Positions 7,201 to 13,896 of a stretch of 13,896 nt of DNA are shown here, piece by piece. The DNA lies in the NCBI GenBank assembly GCA_017554135.1, contig JAFZIX010000147.1:1-13896 (forward strand), written 5' to 3'. A program made the position numbers and the translations under genes. The notes under the pieces were generated by a model that made no database searches, was not told the DNA's origin, and was given only the letters and a program-made list of their open reading frames with translations. How positions within the stretch are numbered: the stretch's first letter is position 1; each line of letters starts with the position of its first letter. Source of the DNA: Bacteroidales bacterium (lineage in GTDB: Bacteria; Bacteroidota; Bacteroidia; Bacteroidales; UBA932).

Positions 7201-7579
7201 TCGCCGTACGTATATGCAGGGTGCCGTTGGTCGCCGGGCTGGATGTTGTTGCCATGTTATTGACCGTCCAATAATTGGAAAGAGACGTTTCGTTCAGGTT
7301 ATTGCCATCGAAACTATGGCCATACAGTTTCTTGCTGCCGTCGGAATTGCCCTCGAAGATGAGCAAGTACATATTGAACACGTTGCTTTCGCGGACTACG
7401 CCCAGTTCATTTTTGGTGTCGACGCTGACCTCAGTTCCGGTTGGTGAGCCGAAATTGATCGTAACATCCACCATCCCGTCTTCTTCGAAGCCGGGTGGCA
7501 CCAGACGATCCTTGACGCAGGCGCTCCAGAGGAGTGCCGTCGTCAGAAACAGGAATATTTTAATAACCAAACGTCTCAT
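4280..7579 (-). CDS. Large fimbrial tip-type lipoprotein (DUF4906-like), 1099 aa
   Basis: A lipoprotein signal ends at Cys21 (LLWSAC); Trp at -3 is unusual. The mature N-terminus has the β-rich fimbrial pattern (NVFNMYLLIFEG, then CTIVAVANMNP), and the motif VDTK ends at Lys56. The C-terminal half carries DEIRWYMASDIQLIGVFMG, a form I associate with Bacteroidales DUF4906 proteins, preceded by an EF-hand-like loop at Asp745-Glu756 (DNNGNDIIDPDE). CPSGYRLPNVRE from Cys1003 and PRCIKD at the very end resemble the Fibrobacter-succinogenes-type motif found in Bacteroidetes surface proteins. Its size and place after the pilins suggest a tip adhesin. It follows the 591-aa gene by 6 bp and is fused by a one-base overlap to the radical SAM gene. 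The exact domain name needs a profile search. Confidence 0.75.
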   Translation of the reverse strand: MRRLVIKIFLFLTTALLWSACVKDRLVPPGFEEDGMVDVTINFGSPTGTEVSVDTKNELGVVRESNVFNMYLLIFEGNSDGSKKLYGHSFDGNNLNETSLSNYWTVNNMATTSSPATNGTLHIRTAKKTGCTIVAVANMNPNDLDISASLLSTIRTYGELKNIVATQVRSEVAANSGYFMMTGQVHNVNIDGTGSANDISNKTLTLRRLYAKVKFNVRIKKGAAISAFVPDKWELFNVPTCCYLLERTGADCDAADSPEKFFSTGAMGFESETLTTQSNDFYADGKTKVAIHGFSFYMMENRHAPAPGISGYADRERQAKNDQTTHSGYCTTTNGNFVYANQYSTYVVITGKLVMKTSASGNDNATLDATVRYVIHLGDFDDDWTDFNTERNHCYEYTININGAEDIRTEVENNDGGAGSYDEPEPGATGRVVVALEKFFDSDCHYSTQVISFHEGYMDPENISWYVETPFNPDGIGPEDVGDNLSQIDYKWVEFRLNSIDPSTGKYTDNRVRYKPYNYNWEDGTLMKNRTMYVNQLVDYLKAQKEKYDRGEENDFDADTGDGGAKISVTAFIDEYYYTKHPITGEYDPTLWKQVVNHPMRRLHILASSARSADGESTVIGSSFTIQQRSIQSIYAVQETADLHSAWGMEYTDDSYETGLAQYWRNKDPEDCGNTSKTNGRLNTLKLWGVLNPDGTENPEEKLWEEYLNLFGTNETAQLWSKNDAGSDGRDYKYLRYSCLSRNRDNNGNDIIDPDEIRWYMASDIQLIGVFMGAYGIEGDARLYQKTAAEQAGGGVTWRQHVIASNRYIFPPGSSELNSDEWRNSNKYPRVIWAEEGITGSNLNYSGAGQTPTFSTRCVRNLGYVMDGGVRKDITVAEAEDPTVEPDPYVIAVRKHMEDDGSVSDNYTEDYNDNVFYEFDCSRINLASIREPIDHELVGHDEFSKMACLPSKFVTAPLSTYEKFNNKTAYSFNGSTYNLTTYKGLNDYLDASFGGMDTEFSVCPSGYRLPNVREMAIIWNIVSAYTTKDSWDKTKKIGYLGNGDSNTVPARTHWSKGPEGSNKVSDAWGWGMMDNKILMAKPTSQHKIDKPRCIKDLYY

Positions 7580-7585
7580 TCTTCA

Positions 7586-9361
7586 TCAATTAAAAGTATG
7601 CGAAACCCCTGTCGCCGTAGTCCAGGTCGAATTGTCCACGACAAAATTAAGAGTTCCCGCCTGGTCTGCATAATAAACGTTTATAACCACATTCACCTCT
7701 TCATTCCTGGACATGTAAGTAAGCGGAACGGACTTGTTGTTATCCTTAAGCATACGGTTCAGCGCAGCGCCGGATCCGTAACTTGCGAAGAGGATAAACA
7801 TATGGTCGTGCTGGTTTTGCGCCCCGTTATCCCAACTCAGCGTGCTAAGTTTGGCGGCGGCTTCTGTGCTAGCATTATAGGCATTGTCAGCCCGGAGGTA
7901 TTTTCCGTAATTGGAATCCGAACTATTGTCATTGACAAACTGAACATAGGCTCCGTTCGGAATGTCTGTGGGGAATCTGCCGCTAATAAACCAACAAGGA
8001 GCGACACTCATCTGCGAGATAGACGTTCCAGATGGAGGATTTGTGGTAAGACCGTCCAGAGTGTACTTTCCGCCAGTCTTTGTGAGTCTGTGGAAGTATG
8101 TACTCCTTTTGCCAGAGTAATTGAAGAAATACTTTTTAGTGCCCTCATCAGTATACGTAAGAGGAGCATCGGCAGCATTACCGCTCCACCCTGCCAGGCC
8201 GGACTTGTCATTCTTAAATCCGGTATAGGTGAACCCTTGGTACTCATGTACACTTGCCTCCCGGTAGATTGCCTGAGCTCTGGCAAAGAATCTGTCATAA
8301 GTCGAGTAACCGCAACTCTCCCATGCAAGGCCTGTATCTCCTATACCATAGAACAGACGCCCGCCTCGGGTTGTAGTTCTGGGATTGATCATAAGGACAT
8401 CCAAATGTTCGCCTTCATCCATCCCATGCACGGTATTGTAGTCAACGACACCAAACCCACCTCCTCCAAGCGACATGTCCAGATCGTTAAGACCAGGGTC
8501 GGATGAGTGACGATTCAAGGTCAAAGAAGCAAACACCTTGTAAGTGTACGGCGAGGCATTTTCGTAGAGAAGGGTACTGTAGACACATCCCTCGTTATTT
8601 GCTGATACCGTCGCAGGAGAAGAACTATTGTATGCCGGAAGTTCACGATAGGTAACGCCGGAAGGAATGCCAGGGATGCCATCAGAACTATGGTCGAGAA
8701 GATATGCCCTGTCCGGATTGAAATGGCTGAAGGACAGATCGTGCACCGTCACGGAGAACGGTGTATAATTATGAACAGTGACCTTGAAGCGGACCACCGG
8801 CCTTGTAAGGTAAAGGGTCTTTTCTGCCGCGTTGAGGCCAAGCGGAATATCGAGTTTACCGGTCAGAAGCATGGAAGATGCAGCAGGGGATGCGGTCGGA
8901 TCTTTGGGGGCATTCGTGCCGGTGAGAGTCAGCAACTCCCGGTCCAGATAGTCGTTATCATAATTTTCATCTCCAACGGTGACCGTATATTCTTCATCCG
9001 TCACCGTATCATCCTGCCAGTCCTCGGCATCGTAGTTGGCATACGCATAGGCCGTGTAGTTTCCGGGTAGCAGATCATCGAACTCGATGAGGTCGTCTTC
9101 CGGATAAGGAGCCGTGTATGTCTTTGTCACCTTGCCGACCACCTTGTGGGTGTTGTCCGTAAGAATGACAAGCAGATTCTTGAATTCAAGGCCTTCCTGA
9201 AGGTCCGTAGGAGTCTTGGTCTCCATCCGTATGGCGGTAGAGGAATCGAGTTTGAGAATAATGCTGCTCAAGCCTGCGGATTGTTCAACATACGCCCTTT
9301 CCTTCTGACAGGAAACTGCCAGGAGCAAAACGAACAGCAATATGGACCTTAAGCTTCTCAT
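7586..9361 (-). CDS. Fimbrial accessory/tip lipoprotein, 591 aa
   Basis: A signal peptide with lipobox ending LAVSC18 predicts a lipoprotein. The N-terminal domain has the pattern of minor fimbrial subunits: LEFKNLLVILTDN, then FDDLLPGNYTAYAYANYDA, that is, a β-sandwich with an L-x-PG-x-Y turn. A second β-rich block (TLYLTRPVVRFKVTVHN, FSVTVHDLSFSHF) follows. METK at 46-49 is the motif shared with the other pilins of the cluster. The C-terminus ends in an alternating strand with Trp (LNFVVDNSTW), as expected for a donor-strand type subunit. I see no catalytic motif. The gene lies 2 bp after the third fimbrillin and 6 bp before the large tip gene. It is likely part of the tip complex, similar in role to FimC-FimE or Mfa3-Mfa5, though I cannot assign a specific homologue. 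Confidence 0.7.
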   Translation of the reverse strand: MRSLRSILLFVLLLAVSCQKERAYVEQSAGLSSIILKLDSSTAIRMETKTPTDLQEGLEFKNLLVILTDNTHKVVGKVTKTYTAPYPEDDLIEFDDLLPGNYTAYAYANYDAEDWQDDTVTDEEYTVTVGDENYDNDYLDRELLTLTGTNAPKDPTASPAASSMLLTGKLDIPLGLNAAEKTLYLTRPVVRFKVTVHNYTPFSVTVHDLSFSHFNPDRAYLLDHSSDGIPGIPSGVTYRELPAYNSSSPATVSANNEGCVYSTLLYENASPYTYKVFASLTLNRHSSDPGLNDLDMSLGGGGFGVVDYNTVHGMDEGEHLDVLMINPRTTTRGGRLFYGIGDTGLAWESCGYSTYDRFFARAQAIYREASVHEYQGFTYTGFKNDKSGLAGWSGNAADAPLTYTDEGTKKYFFNYSGKRSTYFHRLTKTGGKYTLDGLTTNPPSGTSISQMSVAPCWFISGRFPTDIPNGAYVQFVNDNSSDSNYGKYLRADNAYNASTEAAAKLSTLSWDNGAQNQHDHMFILFASYGSGAALNRMLKDNNKSVPLTYMSRNEEVNVVINVYYADQAGTLNFVVDNSTWTTATGVSHTFN

Positions 9362-9363
9362 TC

Positions 9364-10458
9364 TTATCCTTCAAACAAAAAGTCTTCCGTTGTAACCTGC
9401 ACCTCATCCCAGGGCGTGCAAGTTACCGTCAGGTCTATGCCGCTTTGGTTGAGCGTGATATAGTAGTTGTAAACACGGTTGGGGCCCCACACATCCGCTC
9501 CGGGCTCACCATCTCGGTTCTCTATGCTCAAAACCGTCGTTACCGGCGCCTGCCCGTTGTAGGAGACGGAGAAGCGCACGGCGGAAGCGGCAGTAAGAGT
9601 CTGGGGAACCATATAGAACCATCCGTCTTTAGCATGGGTCAGCGTGGAGTACAAATCCGGATTGTCTTCATCATCAGTCGTCCCAGGATCGTTATCATCC
9701 GGATGGACAACGGTAATCCTGTCTCCCGGCGTGATTGCGCTCCAGTTGAAAAGCGTGCTTGCAGACCCGGCCGTCCAGTTACTCAGGATGATTGCAGGGT
9801 TAACCTCACTTTGGGACAGCACTTTTAGCGTACCATTGGGAGCAACTCCTTCCAGACGGAAATCGGTAATCTTGTAATCATCCGAACCTGAAGATGAAGA
9901 CTTGCCAAAGAGGAATCGTACCGCAGAAGTCGCGTGCTTGAACACCAAGGGAACCGGATTGGTTCCGTCAACCCCGGTGACATCCCTGTATCCACGCGCC
10001 ACCATAAGGTCGTTATTGTCACCTGCACGGTATGTAACGTTCAGGAAATAATCGTTGTCGACCGTGGCATCGGCAATATAGGGATACACGGCGGAGAAAT
10101 AATAAATGCCAGAATTTTTCCAGTACTTGAGCGGCGTGTAATTCCATACACTGCTATATGTCACCGAAGGCGTCAGGGGATCAGGAACAGCTGCGCAGGT
10201 GAGTGTCTGGTTTACGAAAACATCTTCCTGGGTGAGTCCTTCCACACGTACTCCAAACACGCTGACGGTTTTCCCGACGGAGATCAATTCACCTGGATCA
10301 TTCGGTTTGTCTGCTTTTGTCTCCACAGAAACAGATGAATGCACCGCGTCAAATGCAATGGCACGCGTCCCGCATTGTCTCTCCATGTGACTGTCTTTCC
10401 CACAGCCGGAGAGCAGCAGGAGAGCCATCAATGAATATATGCAGATACGGTCTTTCAT
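9364..10458 (-). CDS. Fimbrillin family lipoprotein, 364 aa (third pilin)
   Basis: The lipobox LLSGC19 is canonical. The protein has the Mfa-like/fimbrillin pattern: VWNYTPLKYWKNSGIYYFSAVYPY at ~104-127 as two adjoining segments, a central PLVFKHATSAVRFLF block that corresponds to the family's 'F-x-H-A-x-s-x-v-x-F', and a C-terminal NRVYNYYITL strand followed by a Trp (CTPWDEV). VETK at 45-48 is the shared candidate processing motif. It is more divergent from the two fimbrillins upstream than they are from each other, so it may be a minor or adaptor subunit. It begins 2 bp after the second fimbrillin and ends 2 bp before the 591-aa gene. An acidic stretch DDNDPGTTDDEDNPD might bind metal ions, which is speculation. 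Confidence 0.82.
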   Translation of the reverse strand: MKDRICIYSLMALLLLSGCGKDSHMERQCGTRAIAFDAVHSSVSVETKADKPNDPGELISVGKTVSVFGVRVEGLTQEDVFVNQTLTCAAVPDPLTPSVTYSSVWNYTPLKYWKNSGIYYFSAVYPYIADATVDNDYFLNVTYRAGDNNDLMVARGYRDVTGVDGTNPVPLVFKHATSAVRFLFGKSSSSGSDDYKITDFRLEGVAPNGTLKVLSQSEVNPAIILSNWTAGSASTLFNWSAITPGDRITVVHPDDNDPGTTDDEDNPDLYSTLTHAKDGWFYMVPQTLTAASAVRFSVSYNGQAPVTTVLSIENRDGEPGADVWGPNRVYNYYITLNQSGIDLTVTCTPWDEVQVTTEDFLFEG

Positions 10459-10460
10459 CC

Positions 10461-11495
10461 CTAGTTACTTAAATGATAGTTATCCACGGAGCCCCAATCC
10501 GTCCAACTGACAGTAAACTCGATCGGGAGGTCCGGAGTGATCTTGATTTTGTATGTATAATGCTTCCCACGCTCCCAGGTTCCGGTAAGTGCCAGCAGAT
10601 GCGCATCCGTCTTGACCGTGCTGGTTCCTCTGGCCTGAAGCGTGTAAATAACGCGGAGTTTGACCTCGTCACCCTGGATTGGACGCACAAGAACCTGTGG
10701 TATCGGCATCACGCCCGAATCGGTCACAACCGTTTCTGTCGTCGTGACGGTTTGAGAACCGCTGAAGGCAGTAAGCGAACCAAGTGCGCCGGAATAGTTG
10801 CGCCAGGCGTCGCTGCGGTTGATTCCGGTTTTGTACATTGACTCCAGGGTAATTGATGTAAGGATAACCTCGAATGCATCGGTATCATCCACTTTTTCCA
10901 CAGTAAAGTCAACCAGGCTGAGAGCATGCTGGAAGGTAAAACTCACAGGTGTGCTCAGCGAGGGCTTGGTCCTGTTATTTATCCGGTCTGATGTCATGAA
11001 GTCCGTTTTACCGTCGGTAACGGTGAAACGGATATCCGGGATGCCCTTGGAGTCATTGGTATAGGTTGTGTTGGCGCCGGCGTTAAACAGCGCCACATTG
11101 GCATCATAGGGGCTATAGGCCCAGAAGGTAACCTTATGGTTGGTGGTATTGGGCCAGTACTTGAGAGGAGAGTAGGTCCAGACATCGGAGTAGCCGTCGG
11201 AGTCGGTGTCATCACCCTCGACAAGCTGGTTGAACATGAAATTGGGCTTGGCCGATGTGCTCCAGTTGCTGGTCTTCGTGTAGTATGCGAAGACGCCCAT
11301 TGTCGCATCATCCGGCAGGCCGGTGGTGGTCTTTGTGGACACACCGGAAGAGAACCTCACCGGCATGTCGCCGGTAAGGCCATTCCACTCCGGATCCTCA
11401 TCCCCTACCCGCTCAACCTTTGCGCAGGAGCAGGCGATGAGGGCCATCGCCGCCAGGGCCGCAGCCCAAAGCCATATTTGACGCCTTTCTATCAT
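10461..11495 (-). CDS. Fimbrillin family lipoprotein, 344 aa (second pilin)
   Basis: The signal peptide ends at Cys22 (ALIAC; a second Cys is at 24). The protein is closely related to the first fimbrillin: MGVFAYYT, KPNFMFNQ, YSPLKYWPN and KVTFWAYSPY recur in the same order and at nearly the same residue numbers (66-130). A DxDxDGxxD loop, Asp96-Asp104 (DTDSDGYSD), inserted after KPNFMFNQ looks like a calcium-binding loop and is missing in the paralogue. Lys55 ends the shared STK motif. The C-terminal part, GKHYTYKIKI then FTVSWTDW, is the usual fimbrillin ending. ATG 11495 lies 100 bp after the stop of the first pilin, across two hairpins; the next gene follows by 2 bp. It probably encodes a second structural or accessory pilin. 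Confidence 0.85.
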   Translation of the reverse strand: MIERRQIWLWAAALAAMALIACSCAKVERVGDEDPEWNGLTGDMPVRFSSGVSTKTTTGLPDDATMGVFAYYTKTSNWSTSAKPNFMFNQLVEGDDTDSDGYSDVWTYSPLKYWPNTTNHKVTFWAYSPYDANVALFNAGANTTYTNDSKGIPDIRFTVTDGKTDFMTSDRINNRTKPSLSTPVSFTFQHALSLVDFTVEKVDDTDAFEVILTSITLESMYKTGINRSDAWRNYSGALGSLTAFSGSQTVTTTETVVTDSGVMPIPQVLVRPIQGDEVKLRVIYTLQARGTSTVKTDAHLLALTGTWERGKHYTYKIKITPDLPIEFTVSWTDWGSVDNYHLSN

Positions 11496-11498
11496 TTC

Positions 11499-11579
11499 AT
11501 TTCGTCACGCCCAATTTCCTTTCGTCACCCCCGACCTGTTCGGGGGTCCGTGGCACCCAAGCGGGCGGTCAGGCCCGCT
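11499..11579. repeat. Two hairpins and a 20-bp-spaced repeat between pilin genes 1 and 2
   Basis: Hairpin A pairs ACCCCCGA (11527-11534) with TCGGGGGT (11540-11547) around CCTGT. Hairpin B pairs AGCGGGC (11560-11566) with GCCCGCT (11573-11579) around GGTCAG. TTCGTCACGCCC (11501-11512) repeats at 11521-11532 with one change. No T-tract follows either stem on the minus strand, so they are not canonical terminators of the operon. They may stabilise the mRNA of the upstream pilin or slow transcription into the downstream genes, and look like a dispersed REP-type element unrelated to the GGGCAAGGTC family. Confidence 0.6.
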
Positions 11580-11595
11580 CAGGCAAAAAAGAAGA

Positions 11596-12807
11596 TTAGC
11601 TATTCAACGGAAGATCAACTGGAGCAAGAGGATCACCAGCACTCCATGCATCAACTTCATAAACATTAAAGTCAATACTATTGAGACCAAGACGCACGAC
11701 GATGTTGTACTTCTTACCCTTTGCTAAAGTAATTGCAGATGCATTGGTAGTGTAAATAACATTCTGAACCGTGCTATATCCACCTACCAGATTACTATCA
11801 GCAGTTATCACCCAATAATTAGCCTGAACTTTCAAACCACCTATAGCAATTGTAGTGGGAATAACCATCGGGGATTTGGTTGCATTAAGATCGGTTGCGG
11901 TCTCAGTGACATTAAAGCCAGTCTTTGAATCAACTGTTGTAGTTGATGCAAATGAGCTGGAAGTATAAGTAATCACACTGTTCTGGGCAGGATCTGCAAG
12001 CGTCCAAGATCCATCTTCAAGATTAAGGGTACCTTTTTTTGTTCCATTGAGAGTAACTTCAAGCTCTTGGAGAATAATAGTAGTCTCGGCACCAAGGTTG
12101 TTTGTGGTAGGTGAAACTGCATCCACAACAGCCTGAACCTGAGGGTTAATCTTGGCAAGGGCGTGATGGAAGGCAAAATTGATTGTAGAACCAAAAGTTT
12201 GCTTTGTTACATTCATGATAGGTGTAGCGTAAAGAAGGTCAATTTGTTGATGCGCATTGTCCGGAACAACAAAGGTGACCGTAGGAGCATCGGCATCATT
12301 ATTCGCGGATGTAGATATGACACCTTGTCCATCAGCAGGATAAGCCGTAGCAACTACAGTCGCGCCCGATGCAGGAGTGACAGCCGTATAGGGAGCATAG
12401 GCAAAGAAGGAAACCTTATCAAGATGGGTTGTGTTGTCAACTGCGGTCGAGTTCTGTCCGTTAGGCCAGTACTTGATAGGTGTATATTCCCATTTTTGAG
12501 GATACAACGTGGTATTGGCACTTCCGTTATATGCAACCTGCTGGTTGAACATGAAATTTGGTTTGTCCGTGTCAGCCCAATCATCATCTTCTGTGTAGTA
12601 GGCAAATACACCGAAACCATCAGCAGACCCTTGCAATGCTGCAAGGTCAATGTCACCGTAGGTAGCCTTTGTATCGGCTATTCTTCCGGCATACACACCA
12701 AAAGTCAAGGCATCTCCCTGTCCGGTGCTCTTGAGGGTGTCTTCAGTCCTGGCACATGAGGCGAGGACGACGGCTGCAGTAGCAGCGAAAATTAAGATTT
12801 TTTTCAT
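11596..12807 (-). CDS. Fimbrillin family lipoprotein, 403 aa (probable major pilin)
   Basis: The lipobox VLASC18 gives an outer-membrane lipoprotein precursor. Core fimbrillin segments are GFGVFAYYT, KPNFMFNQQ, WEYTPIKYWPN and KVSFFAYAPY (residues ~64-140), then INFAFHHALAKINPQV and a C-terminal GKKYNIVVRL strand ending in FNVYEVDAW. Lys47 closes the shared DTK motif; Arg42 just before it lies at about the place where the FimA precursor is cut in Porphyromonas gingivalis (Arg46). I call it the probable major subunit because it is the first pilin after the anchor-like gene. It also has its own AT-rich leader (12808-12866) and is followed by hairpins that could limit read-through. Its DNA looks more AT-rich than the neighbouring genes, consistent with different expression or an exchanged allele. 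The role as major pilin is inference. Confidence 0.85.
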   Translation of the reverse strand: MKKILIFAATAAVVLASCARTEDTLKSTGQGDALTFGVYAGRIADTKATYGDIDLAALQGSADGFGVFAYYTEDDDWADTDKPNFMFNQQVAYNGSANTTLYPQKWEYTPIKYWPNGQNSTAVDNTTHLDKVSFFAYAPYTAVTPASGATVVATAYPADGQGVISTSANNDADAPTVTFVVPDNAHQQIDLLYATPIMNVTKQTFGSTINFAFHHALAKINPQVQAVVDAVSPTTNNLGAETTIILQELEVTLNGTKKGTLNLEDGSWTLADPAQNSVITYTSSSFASTTTVDSKTGFNVTETATDLNATKSPMVIPTTIAIGGLKVQANYWVITADSNLVGGYSTVQNVIYTTNASAITLAKGKKYNIVVRLGLNSIDFNVYEVDAWSAGDPLAPVDLPLNS

Positions 12808-12866
12808 AATGAAAAAGATTAAAAATGAATAAATAAAAAAGTAATAATATATTGATTGTGAATAAA
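12808..12866 (-). promoter_or_regulatory. AT-rich leader of the first fimbrillin
   Basis: The 59 bases between the anchor-like gene and the first pilin contain almost only A and T on both strands. Bacteroidetes usually lack Shine-Dalgarno sites, and AT-rich leaders are known to favour translation there. Read on the minus strand, a TACTTTTT run resembles the -7 box TAnnTTTG except for the last base, but there is no clear TTG at the -33 distance. A separate promoter is therefore unproven. Confidence 0.4.
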
Positions 12867-13896
12867 TTACATATCTATTTCAACAGTATCTCCTTCATCC
12901 CAGTCATCCACGGTTGCATCGAAACCTGAAGCATCGGTCGCCGGCCGAACATCGGGCGGATGCATCACCGGGTTCTCCACACTTCCGAGGACCAGGCGAT
13001 ACAGGGCCCGGTAGCCATCGGGAGGCTTGCCGGAAGTTATCAGGTTGCCAACCTGGAATACATAATTCTCTACCGTCGAGTTATCGGCCAGGAGAGTGGC
13101 TATATTCAAAGACGGGTCGCGGTCCGGACTCGGCATCTCGCCGTTGGGGAAACCGAAGGTGGTAATAATACCGTCGATGTGCCCGACACGGTTGATGGGG
13201 TCATCCATAATCAGTTTCCACTGGGTTATCAGTTGCGTGCCGGTATCCGGGCCCGTCTGTCCTTTTGTCAGGTTGAAACTGCGGGCCATGCCGGAAGTGC
13301 TGGCGCGGACGGCCTTGAGCAGGTCGGCATTTTCGGAGTAAACCGAGATCCAGTACTGAGACACTATGCTCTGCGGATTCACAGGAACGCGGATGGTATA
13401 GTAGTGGACCAACTCATCGGCCGTTTCATCATCCACCCCGGTGGTCGCCGCCTTGAACTCTTCAATCATCTCCGCCGTAATTTCGAACTCATCCGATATG
13501 CCGACGGTCATCATCTCGGGATTGCCAATCAGCGGTTCATCGCCGTCGGCACGTGTGAACCAACTGCTCTTTGTCTCCTGAACGCTCACCTTGGCCGAGT
13601 CCATGCTCTCCATGTTGCTGAACTCCATCCATGCATACTCATGCGGGCTCTGGGAGATCATATACAGGCGGTATTTCCCCGGCTCCAGATAAAGCGTGCA
13701 CGAATCCACGGATGCCGTTGTATGCTGCTGATAGAACTCTCCATCGCGGAAGAGGTAGAGCGTGACGCCTGTAGGCTTGACGCCGTCGGGATAGACCTCG
13801 GCCTTCCAGAGCACCTTCACTACGACGTGAAGCGCCCTGCGGAGATGGAGCGGGGGCTCGATGGAGCAGCCCGCCACGGCGAACGCGGCGAGGGCA
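12867..13896 (-). CDS. DUF5119-like fimbrial anchor/assembly lipoprotein, 5' end outside window
   Basis: The frame is open to the window edge. The residues before the apparent GTG start at 13877 read ALAAFAVAGC, which is the end of a lipoprotein signal peptide with its lipidated Cys. The real start is therefore beyond 13896. The mature part begins with PLHLRRALHVVVKVLW, then GVTLYLFRDGEFY and LEPGKYRLYMISQSP, an all-β arrangement typical of Bacteroidales DUF5119 and FimB/Mfa2-like proteins. It ends in FDATVDDWDEGDTVEIDM, an ending I associate with this group. It is the first gene seen in the fimbrial cluster. Proteins of this kind commonly sit just before fimbrillin genes and are thought to act as base or anchor subunits. 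I rate DUF5119 as likely but not proven; a FimB/Mfa2 assignment is the alternative. Confidence 0.7.
   Translation of the reverse strand, partial: ALAAFAVAGCSIEPPLHLRRALHVVVKVLWKAEVYPDGVKPTGVTLYLFRDGEFYQQHTTASVDSCTLYLEPGKYRLYMISQSPHEYAWMEFSNMESMDSAKVSVQETKSSWFTRADGDEPLIGNPEMMTVGISDEFEITAEMIEEFKAATTGVDDETADELVHYYTIRVPVNPQSIVSQYWISVYSENADLLKAVRASTSGMARSFNLTKGQTGPDTGTQLITQWKLIMDDPINRVGHIDGIITTFGFPNGEMPSPDRDPSLNIATLLADNSTVENYVFQVGNLITSGKPPDGYRALYRLVLGSVENPVMHPPDVRPATDASGFDATVDDWDEGDTVEIDM

Noticed and set aside
11527..11579. Intrinsic terminator ending the operon after the first pilin
   Set aside because: On the minus strand neither stem is followed by a T-tract; the only T-run (near 11585-11592) comes before the hairpins, and the downstream genes have no clear promoter of their own.

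Overview
The window looks like a chromosomal segment of a Bacteroidales bacterium (gut or oral Bacteroidetes type). The main reason is an eight-gene minus-strand cluster dominated by surface lipoproteins of the fimbrillin (FimA/Mfa1-like, type V pilus) kind. Each of these starts with a lipoprotein signal peptide, and Shine-Dalgarno sites are absent or weak. I cannot name a genus from the sequence alone.

Left part (1-2064, plus strand). The 3' end of an unrecognised gene is followed by a compact, AT-richer cassette. The cassette holds a small unknown gene and a REP-associated tyrosine transposase (RAYT, Y1/HUH type). It is bounded by two direct copies of a ~100-bp element, each made of two hairpins that share the core GGGCAAGGTC. 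This is the organisation expected of a RAYT and its own REP/REPIN repeats. The transposase is split: its reading frame shifts near base 1613. The C-terminal helix-turn-helix part therefore lies in a second frame that can restart at 1688 through an ATGA overlap.

Right part (2174-13896, minus strand, transcribed right to left). In transcription order the genes are: a DUF5119-like lipoprotein, probably the base or anchor and cut by the window edge; a first fimbrillin, probably the major subunit; a 100-bp spacer with two hairpins; two more fimbrillins; a 591-aa accessory or tip lipoprotein; a 1099-aa DUF4906-type tip lipoprotein; a radical SAM enzyme with a SPASM/Twitch-like C-terminus; and a Gfo/Idh/MocA oxidoreductase. 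From the second fimbrillin onward, spacings are 2, 2 and 6 bp, then overlaps of 1 and 23 bp, so these genes should be one operon. A terminator-like hairpin lies about 60 bp after the last stop.

How they may work together. The lipoproteins would be exported, lipidated, clipped by a trypsin-like protease and assembled by donor-strand exchange into a pilus carrying a tip complex. All five pilin-like precursors share a [D/E/S]-T-K motif 29-35 residues after the lipidated cysteine, a good candidate for the clipping site. The most unusual point is that two cytoplasmic enzymes are translationally coupled to the tip gene. This suggests a modification step tied to the pilus, though an unrelated metabolic role cannot be excluded.
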